Shown here piece by piece: positions 1 to 6,616 of a stretch of DNA of 15,191 nt (position 1 is the first letter of the stretch; the number at the start of each line of letters is the position of its first letter). The notes under the pieces were generated by a model. It was not told the DNA's origin. It saw nothing but the letters and a program-made list of their open reading frames with translations, and did no database searches. Source of the stretch: Lachnospiraceae bacterium (GTDB taxonomy: Bacteria > Bacillota > Clostridia > Lachnospirales > Lachnospiraceae); assembly GCA_900757145.1 (NCBI GenBank), contig CAAEMT010000066.1, forward strand, positions 1-15,191, in the 5' to 3' direction. The translations under genes and the position numbers were made by a program.

Positions 1-180
1 TATCGCACTGCATGTACTGAACCGTGTGATATGCACAATACTGGCAGAGGGAAAAATGCGCTCCGTAGATTCTTATTGTAGATTTTTAGAATTTAATATG
101 TTAATATAGATTCATCAATAAAAGTCGAGAATTCCGAAAACGATTTAAGATAGGGATTCTTAGCGGAATCGGAGAATATC
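1..180. other. Upstream region without a convincing gene
   Basis: This stretch holds no gene I can defend. On the plus strand, one frame is open from the left edge to a TAG at 107-109 (35 residues) and another to a TAG at 79-81. Either could be the tail of a gene lying to the left, but neither has a family motif I recognise. Bases 82-160 are AT-rich and probably hold the promoter of the next gene, although I see no -35/-10 pair good enough to call. GGAG at 171-174, six bases before the ATG at 181, is the ribosome binding site of that gene. Confidence 0.4.
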
Positions 181-1104
181 ATGAAAAATACGACATTAGT
201 AATTATGGCTGCTGGAATTGGCAGCCGTTTTGGCGGCGGAATTAAGCAGCTCACTTCTTTTGGACCATCCGGTGAGATCATTATGGACTATTCTATCTAT
301 GATGCAATGGAAGCCGGATTCAATAAGGTTGTTTTTGTTATTCGAAAAAGTATGCTGGATGATTTCAGAACGATTATTGGCGACAGGATTGAGAAGCTGA
401 TCCCTGTCGAATATGCTTTTCAGGAAATGGACGATCTTCCGGAAGGCTTTTCGGTACCGGAGGGACGCATTAAGCCGTGGGGAACGGGACAGGCTATCCT
501 TGCCTGCCGCGATATCGTCAAAGAACCTTTTGCTGTTATCAACGCAGATGATTATTATGGCAAGGACGCATTTCGTAAGGTACATGATTATCTTGTAAAC
601 GTGCAGGAAAGCAGCGATTCAAAATATCATTTCTGTATGGCCGGATTTATTTTAAAGAATACGCTGTCCGAACATGGCGGCGTTACGCGGGGAATATGCA
701 GCCTCGGAGCATCGGGCGAGCTGACACAGATATGCGAGACGCACAATATTGTCAAGACGGAGGACGGCGCTGCTGTTATTTCAGAGGATGGTTCTGTTAC
801 ACCTCTGGATGCGGAAGGGCTTGTTTCGATGAACTTCTGGGGATTTACTCCAGACTTTATGGATGTACTTGAGAAAGGATTTACAGAATTCTTAGCTTCC
901 ATTAAGGGGAATGACTGCAAGGCTGAGTATCTGCTTCCGACGATCGTTGACGATATGCTGAAAAAGGATCAGGTCTGCCTTTCGGTGCTTCCGTCTAAGG
1001 ATCGCTGGTTCGGCGTTACATATAAGGAAGATACGCCGATCGTAAAGCAGGCGTTTGCCGATCTGATCGCGAAAGGAGTCTACAAAGAAAAGCTTTTTGA
1101 CTAA
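181..1104 (+). CDS. Nucleotidyltransferase family protein (sugar-1-phosphate nucleotidyltransferase-like)
   Basis: The 307-residue product has the N-terminal signature of the NTP_transferase fold: residues 9-19 read MAAGIGSRFGG, followed by Lys22. This is the glycine-rich loop that binds the nucleoside triphosphate. KPWGTGQA at about 98-105 fits the base- and ribose-contacting loop, and NADDYYG at 121-127 fits the metal-binding aspartate region. Family members transfer a nucleotidyl group from an NTP to a sugar phosphate or similar phosphorylated small molecule in the cytoplasm; the substrate here cannot be read from sequence. The C-terminal half is not the left-handed beta-helix of glucose-1-phosphate adenylyltransferases. 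The start is supported by GGAG six bases upstream. No partner sugar or lipid gene is in view, because the next gene is a tRNA with its own promoter. The family call is firm and the substrate is open. Confidence 0.88.
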   Translation: MKNTTLVIMAAGIGSRFGGGIKQLTSFGPSGEIIMDYSIYDAMEAGFNKVVFVIRKSMLDDFRTIIGDRIEKLIPVEYAFQEMDDLPEGFSVPEGRIKPWGTGQAILACRDIVKEPFAVINADDYYGKDAFRKVHDYLVNVQESSDSKYHFCMAGFILKNTLSEHGGVTRGICSLGASGELTQICETHNIVKTEDGAAVISEDGSVTPLDAEGLVSMNFWGFTPDFMDVLEKGFTEFLASIKGNDCKAEYLLPTIVDDMLKKDQVCLSVLPSKDRWFGVTYKEDTPIVKQAFADLIAKGVYKEKLFD

Positions 1105-1127
1105 CAAATATTGTTAAATCAGTCTGC

Positions 1128-1185
1128 CATTTTGCCGCCGTAAATTTTTAAATATTCCGGTTTTAAAAATTCCTGCGGCAAAATG
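1128..1185. repeat. 58-base imperfect palindrome (long hairpin)
   Basis: An 11-base arm at 1128-1138 (CATTTTGCCGC) is perfectly complementary to 1175-1185. Inside it, AATTTTTAAA at 1143-1152 pairs perfectly with 1162-1171. A small internal loop separates the two helices and the apical loop is nine bases. It lies between the nucleotidyltransferase stop and the tRNA promoter. Neither strand places a T-run after the hairpin; the T-tract is in the 5' arm and the A-tract in the 3' arm, the reverse of an intrinsic terminator. It may be a repetitive palindromic element, a very small MITE-like remnant, or an mRNA 3'-end stabiliser. No target duplication is evident. Confidence 0.7.
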
Positions 1186-1196
1186 ACAAATGATTC

Positions 1197-1225
1197 TTTA
1201 CAAAACAAAGGATTTCTAGTAAAAT
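1197..1225 (+). promoter_or_regulatory. Sigma-A promoter of tRNA-Pro
   Basis: TTTACA at 1197-1202 (five of six to TTGACA) and TAAAAT at 1220-1225 (five of six to TATAAT) are separated by exactly 17 bases. The predicted start near 1232 lies only a few bases before the mature tRNA 5' end at 1236, leaving a very short 5' leader. Confidence 0.8.
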
Positions 1226-1235
1226 AAAAATGTTA

Positions 1236-1309
1236 CGGGGTATGGCGTAGCTTGGTAGCGCGCTCGGCTGGGGGCCGAGAGGTCGCAGGTTCAAATCCTG
1301 TTGCCCCGA
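1236..1309 (+). tRNA. tRNA-Pro, anticodon GGG
   Basis: The 74-base sequence folds as a complete cloverleaf. The acceptor strands CGGGGTA and TGCCCCG pair fully with one G-U. The D-stem is GCGT/GCGC. The anticodon stem CTCGG/CCGAG encloses the loop CTGGGGG with anticodon GGG at 1270-1272. The T-arm is GCAGG-TTCAAAT-CCTGT. The discriminator is A at 1309 and the CCA end is not encoded, so it must be added after transcription. GGG reads CCC and CCU proline codons. The gene is monocistronic, with its own promoter and a likely terminator downstream, and converges on spoIIIAH. Confidence 0.96.
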
Positions 1310-1320
1310 TTTTCTGACAG

Positions 1321-1380
1321 GCCAAGAGTTTGATCATGCGGTGTGTATACCCTTTGATTGCTCTTGGCTTTATTGTTTTC
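1321..1380 (+). terminator. Probable terminator after tRNA-Pro
   Basis: GCCAAGAG at 1321-1328 is perfectly complementary to CTCTTGGC at 1361-1368, and TTTATTGTTTTC follows on the plus strand. The loop is long (32 bases), though GGT/ACC at about 1340-1352 could fold inside it. The T-rich tail is only on the plus side, so it fits the tRNA better than the converging spoIIIAH transcript. The large loop and interrupted T-run keep the call moderate. Confidence 0.5.
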
Positions 1381-2046
1381 TTATTTTGTAAAAGTTTCTC
1401 CTACGTGATCTTTTGGAGTAATGATAATGTTCTCTCCTGATATTTCTGTTTTGCGTTTTACGATGTCCTCAATTTGTGCCCGTTGCGCATCACTTAATTC
1501 TGCCTGATTTACGACTACATCGACACTTCCATCTGCGATGCTGACAATGCACCCTGCAAATCCTTTTGCCTCAAGAAGAAGCTCTGCTGCGGCTTCCTGT
1601 TCGGCTATCTGAGTCATCTGTGTCATTGCTGATACTGCATTCTGTTTTTGATCCTCGGTTACATTCGTATTGTTGATGACTTCAAGAAGTGTTTCTTTAC
1701 TTTTTGCCCGAACCTGTTCGCGGTTTAAGCGGACAGAGGCAAGTACATTATCTCCGGCGCTTGAGCTTGCCAGTACAGCTTCGCCCACTCCTGCTTCTGA
1801 GGACGCCTCTCCTGCGGATGCCTCCAAAGTATCTTCACCGTCAAGACTGGCAATATCTGAATATGTATCCAGATATGTAGAATCCGGAGTATCTCCGCCT
1901 GTTAGCAGTACTGCACTGTCATTCGTACTTACTGTGTCTGCTTTCTCGTCCAGAATTTTACCTGAATAATTCAGGTAGCCGGCAATTGCAATCATAATTG
2001 CCAGTGTCGTGATGATGATTTGATTTTTCTTAAAAATTCGTTTCAC
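1381..2046 (-). CDS. spoIIIAH: Stage III sporulation protein AH (SpoIIIAH)
   Basis: This is the 221-residue last gene of the spoIIIA operon. A basic N-terminus (MKRIFKKNQ) leads into one membrane helix at about 10-28. An Ala/Ser/Glu-rich, probably flexible linker covers about 65-105, and a C-terminal domain of about 115-221 matches the YscJ/FliF-like ring-building fold of the family. In the family, SpoIIIAH sits in the mother-cell-derived outer forespore membrane and joins SpoIIQ from the forespore to form the inter-compartment channel; spoIIQ is not in this window. Its start is 10 bases past the spoIIIAG stop, implying cotranscription and probably coupled translation. The identification relies on operon position, length and architecture together. 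The linker composition is the only unusual feature. Confidence 0.93.
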   Translation of the reverse strand: MKRIFKKNQIIITTLAIMIAIAGYLNYSGKILDEKADTVSTNDSAVLLTGGDTPDSTYLDTYSDIASLDGEDTLEASAGEASSEAGVGEAVLASSSAGDNVLASVRLNREQVRAKSKETLLEVINNTNVTEDQKQNAVSAMTQMTQIAEQEAAAELLLEAKGFAGCIVSIADGSVDVVVNQAELSDAQRAQIEDIVKRKTEISGENIIITPKDHVGETFTK

Positions 2047-2056
2047 AGGTTCCTCC

Positions 2057-2614
2057 TTATGGTTCCATCTTCATTACTTTGATTTTATGCGCCTCTACTC
2101 CAAATAATGCCATAACTGCCTGCGTTATCTCTGAAATTGTCTGCTGACTGTCCGCTCCCTGGGCGATTACAAGGACACCGTCAATTTCTGGCTCAAGTGC
2201 TTCAGAGACATACGGAGTCTCGACCCCGTTATTATCGCGCTGCAGTACCGTATTTTCGCTTGATTTACGCTCGCTGGACATTCCGCTGTTTTCATACGAC
2301 TCCTGTGTCTGCGATGATTCTTCCCTGTCCTTTTCTACAATCTTTTTTCCATCTGATTTCAATGTGATCATTACCCTTGCTTTTCCTACGCCGGAGACGC
2401 TGCTTAAAATCGTCTCCAGTTTTTGCTCCAGCTCCTGTGTTTTTGAAACATATAGTTTTGTCGGTTTTTCTGTCTCTGCTTCAGCAGCCGGGAACGATGT
2501 ATCAGGCTGTGTTTCCGCAGGGATAGAGATTACAAGGAGCAGGATACCCGCAAGAAAAAGAATCAATATCTGATCCTTTTTCATTCCTTTTATTTTATCA
2601 AATAGCTGCTTCAT
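2057..2614 (-). CDS. spoIIIAG: Stage III sporulation protein AG (SpoIIIAG)
   Basis: The 185-residue protein has a basic N-terminus followed by a single membrane helix at about 14-31. A variable stretch comes next, then a conserved domain beginning near QELEQKLETILSSVSGVGKA, typical of SpoIIIAG and related to secretion-ring proteins. The domain is interrupted by a polar Ser/Gln/Glu-rich insertion (roughly 98-125) and resumes with EPEIDGVLVIAQG and a C-terminal region carrying AVMALFGVEAHKIKVMKM. In the family, SpoIIIAG forms a large oligomeric ring in the outer forespore membrane as part of the SpoIIIA-SpoIIQ complex. It starts two bases after the spoIIIAF stop and is followed 10 bases later by spoIIIAH. 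Length and layout are as expected. Confidence 0.94.
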   Translation of the reverse strand: MKQLFDKIKGMKKDQILILFLAGILLLVISIPAETQPDTSFPAAEAETEKPTKLYVSKTQELEQKLETILSSVSGVGKARVMITLKSDGKKIVEKDREESSQTQESYENSGMSSERKSSENTVLQRDNNGVETPYVSEALEPEIDGVLVIAQGADSQQTISEITQAVMALFGVEAHKIKVMKMEP

Positions 2615-2616
2615 GC

Positions 2617-3120
2617 TTACTCTGCCTCCTGCACATTTATGATTATATCTGTCTGTGTAAGCATATAGATTCCGGCAATTTCTTCTCTGATAGCGTTTAT
2701 ATCTGTAGTTTCGGAGGGGATGACAGTCATGGCAATACTTGCCAGCTGGTATATGCTGTCGGAATCAAACTGTATTGACACATCCTGCGGTTCGGCCTGA
2801 TATGCTTTTGTAATCTCATATATCTGACGTTCCACCTCCTTTCGGTAAGCCAGTATAATCTGATCATTTTTCATATCCTCCATCCCCATTAGGGCAGTTT
2901 CCATATCATAGCGCTCTTCCTTGACAAATTCCAGCTGCAACAAACGTTCCAGCTCACCGTCTTCGGTAAGAAACCGGATTGCCGGATGCGCAGCCATCAG
3001 AAAAAACAGCAGTCTGGCATAGAATCTTACATATTTTGATAATTTTCCATCCGGTATGAGCTGCAAAAGCACAGTCATGATGCATAATCCGCCTGCAAGA
3101 CTCTTTAACCAGTGGATCAT
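2617..3120 (-). CDS. spoIIIAF: Stage III sporulation protein AF (SpoIIIAF)
   Basis: The 167-residue product has two N-terminal hydrophobic segments (about 4-23 and 33-50) separated by a short loop with Lys and Arg. A soluble C-terminal region of about 70-167 predicts helix then sheet and ends in TDIIINVQEAE. This is the known SpoIIIAF architecture: a membrane anchor plus a ring-building-like domain in the intermembrane space. It acts with SpoIIIAG and SpoIIIAH in the feeding-tube channel. It is four bases downstream of spoIIIAE and two bases upstream of spoIIIAG, so all three are tightly coupled. Sequence conservation in this family is low, so order in the operon contributes strongly to the call. 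Confidence 0.92.
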   Translation of the reverse strand: MIHWLKSLAGGLCIMTVLLQLIPDGKLSKYVRFYARLLFFLMAAHPAIRFLTEDGELERLLQLEFVKEERYDMETALMGMEDMKNDQIILAYRKEVERQIYEITKAYQAEPQDVSIQFDSDSIYQLASIAMTVIPSETTDINAIREEIAGIYMLTQTDIIINVQEAE

Positions 3121-3124
3121 TATA

Positions 3125-4312
3125 CTATCCTCCTCTTATAGAAGCCGTGATCATTGCGAGCGATACAATAAAAATAGACAGGGAGGTAAAAACAACCTTC
3201 AGGACGAGCGCAGTGCTTTCTGCCAGACCGGAAACTGCTTCCACCATTCTTTTTTCGCTTATCGGCTGAATCACAGCACACAAAACACGATACATTATGA
3301 TACAGACACATAATTTTACTATAGGAACAATACAGATAAAAGAAATTGCAAATATTCCTGAAACGCCCACGGCATTTTTAATAATGACTGCCGATCCTGC
3401 TACAGTTTCTGCTGCGGTATCGAGAACAGGACCAACGCCAGGTAGTGATCTTGCAAGACGATGCAGGGCAGAATTTTTCATAGAATCTACTGCAGGAGCG
3501 ATCAGACACTGGACTGCCTGAAGTCCTGCTACGATTCCTAGAATCGTTTTGCACGACCATCCGACAAATGATTTGATCAGGGATGCTAATTGCGAAAAAT
3601 AATCGTCTTTTCCCAGCTTATTAAGCAATAGCAGAATCATATAAAAATGGATGGCGGGAAGTACAAATTTCATTAAGACAGTCTGCATCAGGTTCATTCC
3701 CAAAACGGTAATCTCATAAAAACCGAGTGCCGATACGCTTCCCGCGCACAGAACGACCGTAGCCAGATAGGAAGGAAGAAGTACCTTCATAAAGTTGTTT
3801 ATTGCATTACACGTATTTTTTCCAAGCACATCCATTTGTGTAAAAGAGTGAAGCAGCATGGCACAGATGAGAAAATAGATCATGTAAAAGCTGATCTGCG
3901 CAATCTGGCTGTTTTCAAACACCTTTATAAAATTTGAAAAAATAGCCGATACAAGTACGATGATAAAAACTTGTACTACCATGTTTTTCTGATGCTTTAC
4001 TTCACGAAAAAACAAATCGCTAATATAAGAAAGTAATTTTTGCGGATCGAAAGGGATATCTCCGGCGATGAGCTTTCTTACTGTTGTTTTAAATGAGAAG
4101 CTTTCCGTACCGCCAGCTTGAAAAAGCTGGGCTTGTATCGCGTCTAAATCAATATACTCATCCAGCAGATTTTCAGGTGCATACGCTCTGTTCTCTTTCT
4201 CATTTGCGGCTTCTCTGCGGACAGAACCATCAAGGGAGGTTTCCTTTGCAGAGGTGTGTATGCACAGCAGAAAAAGAAAAAGACAGCAAAGGGAAAGGAG
4301 TTTTATTTTCAT
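3125..4312 (-). CDS. spoIIIAE: Stage III sporulation protein AE (SpoIIIAE)
   Basis: The 395-residue polytopic membrane protein has a clear signal peptide (MKIKLLSLCCLFLFLLCIHTSA, cleavage near residue 22-23). A short hydrophilic region contains EYIDLDAIQAQLFQ, and several hydrophobic segments follow from about residue 110 to the C-terminus. Conserved-looking features include the SLPGVGPVLDTAAETV stretch and the hydrophobic C-terminal end. SpoIIIAE is one of the integral membrane components of the SpoIIIA complex in the outer forespore membrane and is thought to form part of the central channel. AAAGG eight bases before the ATG supports the start. Twelve bases separate it from spoIIIAD and four from spoIIIAF. 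Confidence 0.95.
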   Translation of the reverse strand: MKIKLLSLCCLFLFLLCIHTSAKETSLDGSVRREAANEKENRAYAPENLLDEYIDLDAIQAQLFQAGGTESFSFKTTVRKLIAGDIPFDPQKLLSYISDLFFREVKHQKNMVVQVFIIVLVSAIFSNFIKVFENSQIAQISFYMIYFLICAMLLHSFTQMDVLGKNTCNAINNFMKVLLPSYLATVVLCAGSVSALGFYEITVLGMNLMQTVLMKFVLPAIHFYMILLLLNKLGKDDYFSQLASLIKSFVGWSCKTILGIVAGLQAVQCLIAPAVDSMKNSALHRLARSLPGVGPVLDTAAETVAGSAVIIKNAVGVSGIFAISFICIVPIVKLCVCIIMYRVLCAVIQPISEKRMVEAVSGLAESTALVLKVVFTSLSIFIVSLAMITASIRGG

Positions 4313-4324
4313 GCACCCTGCCTT

Positions 4325-4708
4325 TCACAGAAAACTGTAGATTAGTTCAAGCAAAGCCAGTATGATAGGAGAACTGATTGCAAGGATTGATATTTTTCCG
4401 AATATTTCAATCTGCCCTGCGACAGATGAATATCCGGCATCCTTACAGATATTCCCTGCGAAATCCGCTACATAGGTGATGCCGATAATTTTGAGCAGAA
4501 TGCGAAAGTAGTCCTTTTGATCTGAAAGATAGGCGCTTAGCGTATTGAGCAGTTCAAAGATGCCGGATACTTTTGTGATGCTGTAAAAAACAATCAGTAA
4601 ACAGGTACTGAGGCTGACGATTCCGGCAAACGGCGACTTTATATTTCCGAGAAACAGTCCCAGTATGACCCCGGAAATCCCCAGAACAGCAATTTTAATT
4701 ATATTCAT
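4325..4708 (-). CDS. spoIIIAD: Stage III sporulation protein AD (SpoIIIAD)
   Basis: The 127-residue, highly hydrophobic protein has membrane segments at roughly 3-23, 28-48, 65-85 and 103-125. The central motif ITYVADFAGNICKDAGYSSVAG is characteristic of SpoIIIAD, which shares the SpoIIIAC/AD membrane family with its neighbour. It is an integral part of the SpoIIIA apparatus in the outer forespore membrane. It begins nine bases after the spoIIIAC stop and precedes spoIIIAE by 12 bases. Length matches the family. Confidence 0.95.
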   Translation of the reverse strand: MNIIKIAVLGISGVILGLFLGNIKSPFAGIVSLSTCLLIVFYSITKVSGIFELLNTLSAYLSDQKDYFRILLKIIGITYVADFAGNICKDAGYSSVAGQIEIFGKISILAISSPIILALLELIYSFL

Positions 4709-4717
4709 ACAGAAACC

Positions 4718-4912
4718 TCACAATGCAAAAAGCGATTTGATGGATTCAAACAACTGGCTGATATACGGTATGATCCAGAATAAGACAAGCAGCAGTCCTG
4801 CCAGTCCGGTCAGAAAAGCATGTTCCTCCCTTCCGCTTTGTTTGAGAATCTGACTCAAAACAGAAACAAGTATTCCGACAGCCGCTATTTTGAATATCAG
4901 ATTAATGCTCAT
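4718..4912 (-). CDS. spoIIIAC: Stage III sporulation protein AC (SpoIIIAC)
   Basis: This very small protein of 64 residues has two membrane helices, at about 4-22 and 33-52. They are joined by a polar loop containing KQSGREEHAFLTGLAG, the most conserved part of this family. It is paralogous to spoIIIAD and is encoded immediately before it. AAGGGGAG lies just upstream of the ATG. Despite the short length, the family match and its place between spoIIIAB and spoIIIAD make this a secure gene. It acts as a membrane subunit of the SpoIIIA complex. Confidence 0.95.
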   Translation of the reverse strand: MSINLIFKIAAVGILVSVLSQILKQSGREEHAFLTGLAGLLLVLFWIIPYISQLFESIKSLFAL

Positions 4913-4937
4913 AGTCTCCCCTTTCTTATATAGTCTG

Positions 4938-5459
4938 TCAAAGCAGAAGTATCACGAGAAAACCCCCTCCCGCCGCAGACAGTGCACGGTACAGGCGACC
5001 TTTCTCCTGATAGGCGGCTTCCTCTTTTTTGCAAAGTGAAAGAAAACGGTCTTTATATTTCTGTAGCAGCAGCTTTTGCGTGATAATATCCGTACAGCAA
5101 AGTGCATCGGATACTTCAAACAGCACAAGACGTTCTTCCTCCATAAGCATATCGTCGGGCAGTCTCCTGACTGCTTCTTCCCATATCTGCGCAAAATTGC
5201 CCATTCTGCGCAGCCTGACTGCTTCAGCGGTATATAAAAGTATGCCCCGCACTTCCGTCCGGCAGTTTTTTGCCGCATCGTATAACGCTTCGTGGAGCAC
5301 TGCATGGCGCAGTACCGTTTCCTGCTCTAAAAATGCAAGTATCTCATATATTTCTCTGAAGAAATGCCAACGTCTCTTCAAAGAGTTCGTCAGATAGTAT
5401 CCGGTCATGATCGAAGCACTCAAAATGCACAGACAGCCGATTCCTTTTGCCGCATCCAT
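4938..5459 (-). CDS. spoIIIAB: Stage III sporulation protein AB (SpoIIIAB)
   Basis: The product is 173 residues from the ATG at 5457-5459. An N-terminal hydrophobic segment (about 5-23) is followed by a helical soluble domain with SLKRRWHFFREIYEIL and FLEQETVLRHAVLHEAL, and a hydrophobic C-terminal tail (GGGFLVILLL). This is the SpoIIIAB layout, a protein that structurally resembles secretion-system F-type components. An in-frame GTG three codons earlier is possible, but AAAGGAG sits eight bases before the ATG and overlaps the GTG, so the ATG is preferred. The spoIIIAA stop and this start share a base (TGATG), indicating translational coupling. The downstream gap to spoIIIAC is 25 bases. Confidence 0.93.
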   Translation of the reverse strand: MDAAKGIGCLCILSASIMTGYYLTNSLKRRWHFFREIYEILAFLEQETVLRHAVLHEALYDAAKNCRTEVRGILLYTAEAVRLRRMGNFAQIWEEAVRRLPDDMLMEEERLVLFEVSDALCCTDIITQKLLLQKYKDRFLSLCKKEEAAYQEKGRLYRALSAAGGGFLVILLL

Positions 5460-6484
5460 CAGGAGCACTCCTTTATCTGCTGTCCTGTTTCATCGTATAT
5501 CACGAATCCTCTGTTCTCTGGCATATTGCGTAGTAATATAAATCGTTCAAATACATGAGCCTGTATCAGCTTTTCAAATAGTCTTTTTTTGTGAAGTTCT
5601 TCTATAGATGTACTGTGTGCTGTTGCGAGAAGGCGGCATCCACAGGAATACACGCGTTCAATCGCCGCTTCATCCTGACTCGTTCCAATTTCGTCCACGG
5701 CAAGGACTTTTGGAGACATGGAGCGCAGAAGCATCATCATTCCGTCTGCTTTCGTACAGCAGTCGAGCACATCTGTTCTCATTCCCACATCGTTTTGCGG
5801 GATTCCCATAAAGCATCCTGCTATCTCCGATCGCTCGTCCACCACGCCGACTGTTCTGCCTGTCAGAAAGGATGTTCCATTTGACACCTGCCGGATCAGG
5901 TCACGCAGGATCGTCGTTTTTCCGCCGCCCGGCGCTGATAGGATCAGTGTATTTCTCACATCATTTTCTTTTACTATGTACGGCAGTATCGCATCCGCAC
6001 ATCCCACAGCCTGATGAGCCAGACGTATATTGATAAAAGAAATATAACGCATGCAGGTGATACTGCCATTCTCCATGACTGTTTTTCCGGCAATACCGAT
6101 CCTATGTCCACCTGATACAGTGAAAAAACCCTGGCGCAGCTCTTCATCGAATGCGTAAAGAGAATAGCCTGACAGATAGGAAAGTGTTTCGCGAAGATCA
6201 GCTTCCGTAAAACAATAACCGGCACTGCATTGATCTGTCAGACTGCCTGTTTCCGATAATACGTACTCTTTTCCTTCATACCGGATAAAGACAGGCTTTG
6301 TGATACGAAGTCTTATTTCCTGTATTTTTTCCGGATCGAGACGGCACATCCGCAGTCTTTTGCGTACTTCATCCGCCAAAAGCTGGTAGACCAGATCCTC
6401 TTTATCTGCTGTAAGCGCTTTGATCCTTTGCAGACGGCAGCCCTTCTTTCTGTTGCTTTTTATGAAATAATATTTTATACACAC
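5459..6484 (-). CDS. spoIIIAA: Stage III sporulation protein AA (SpoIIIAA), ATPase
   Basis: This is the first gene of the operon: 341 residues if translation begins at the GTG at 6482-6484. SAPGGGKTT at about 183-191 is the Walker A loop, with Ser in place of the first Gly. VLAVDEIGT at about 260-268 is Walker B, and ATAHSTS near 288-294 resembles the sensor region of secretion-type ATPases. SpoIIIAA is the cytosolic ATPase of the SpoIIIA complex in the mother cell, related to type II/IV secretion ATPases. The N-terminal 20 or so residues (KYYFIKSNRKKG) are longer and more basic than I would expect. AAGGA lies only three bases before the GTG, a poor spacing, so the true start may be internal. 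The sigma-E promoter lies immediately upstream. Confidence 0.93.
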   Translation of the reverse strand: MCIKYYFIKSNRKKGCRLQRIKALTADKEDLVYQLLADEVRKRLRMCRLDPEKIQEIRLRITKPVFIRYEGKEYVLSETGSLTDQCSAGYCFTEADLRETLSYLSGYSLYAFDEELRQGFFTVSGGHRIGIAGKTVMENGSITCMRYISFINIRLAHQAVGCADAILPYIVKENDVRNTLILSAPGGGKTTILRDLIRQVSNGTSFLTGRTVGVVDERSEIAGCFMGIPQNDVGMRTDVLDCCTKADGMMMLLRSMSPKVLAVDEIGTSQDEAAIERVYSCGCRLLATAHSTSIEELHKKRLFEKLIQAHVFERFILLRNMPENRGFVIYDETGQQIKECS

Positions 6485-6512
6485 GTATCCTTAAACAGTT
6501 ACGTATGCTTTA

Positions 6513-6541
6513 AGTATATGGGACATCCATTCAAAATATGA
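6513..6541 (-). promoter_or_regulatory. Sigma-E promoter of the spoIIIA operon
   Basis: On the minus strand, TCATATT (6541-6535) and CATATACT (6520-6513) are separated by 14 bases. They match the sigma-E consensus as I know it from Bacillus (-35 KMATATT, -10 CATACANT), with a single mismatch in the -10. The predicted start near 6506 leaves about 22 bases of leader before the spoIIIAA GTG. This agrees with the known mother-cell, sigma-E-controlled expression of spoIIIA. The -35 box directly follows the T-tail of the upstream terminator. Confidence 0.85.
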
Positions 6542-6544
6542 TAA

Positions 6545-6604
6545 TATCAAAAAAATCATTGCAGTCAGCCCGCTTTGTCTTGGAGTTGATTCTGCAATGA
6601 TTTT
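6545..6604 (-). terminator. Intrinsic terminator of the pheS-to-dut block
   Basis: Read on the minus strand, AAAATCATTGCAG (6604-6592) pairs perfectly with CTGCAATGATTTT (6564-6552) over 13 bases around a 27-base loop, and the run of seven Ts ends at 6549. It lies 13 bases past the dut stop. This is the strongest terminator in the window and insulates spoIIIA from the housekeeping block. Confidence 0.92.
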
Positions 6605-6616
6605 GATAGACAATAT

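Noticed and set aside
2..109. Open frame of 35 residues from the left edge, possibly the tail of an upstream gene
   Set aside because: No motif recognised, a second frame is also open to the edge, and the length is within chance expectation. Sequence to the left would be needed.
196..585. 129-codon minus-strand frame opposite the nucleotidyltransferase gene
   Set aside because: Shadow of a gene with clear active-site motifs on the other strand.
1128..1185. Palindrome as the nucleotidyltransferase terminator
   Set aside because: No T-run follows the hairpin on either strand.
1325..1338. AGAGTTTGATCATG, identical to the first 14 bases of the common 16S rRNA 5' primer site, just after tRNA-Pro
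   Set aside because: The match stops there; the next bases do not continue as 16S rRNA, and the segment is already part of the inverted repeat behind the tRNA. Most likely chance.
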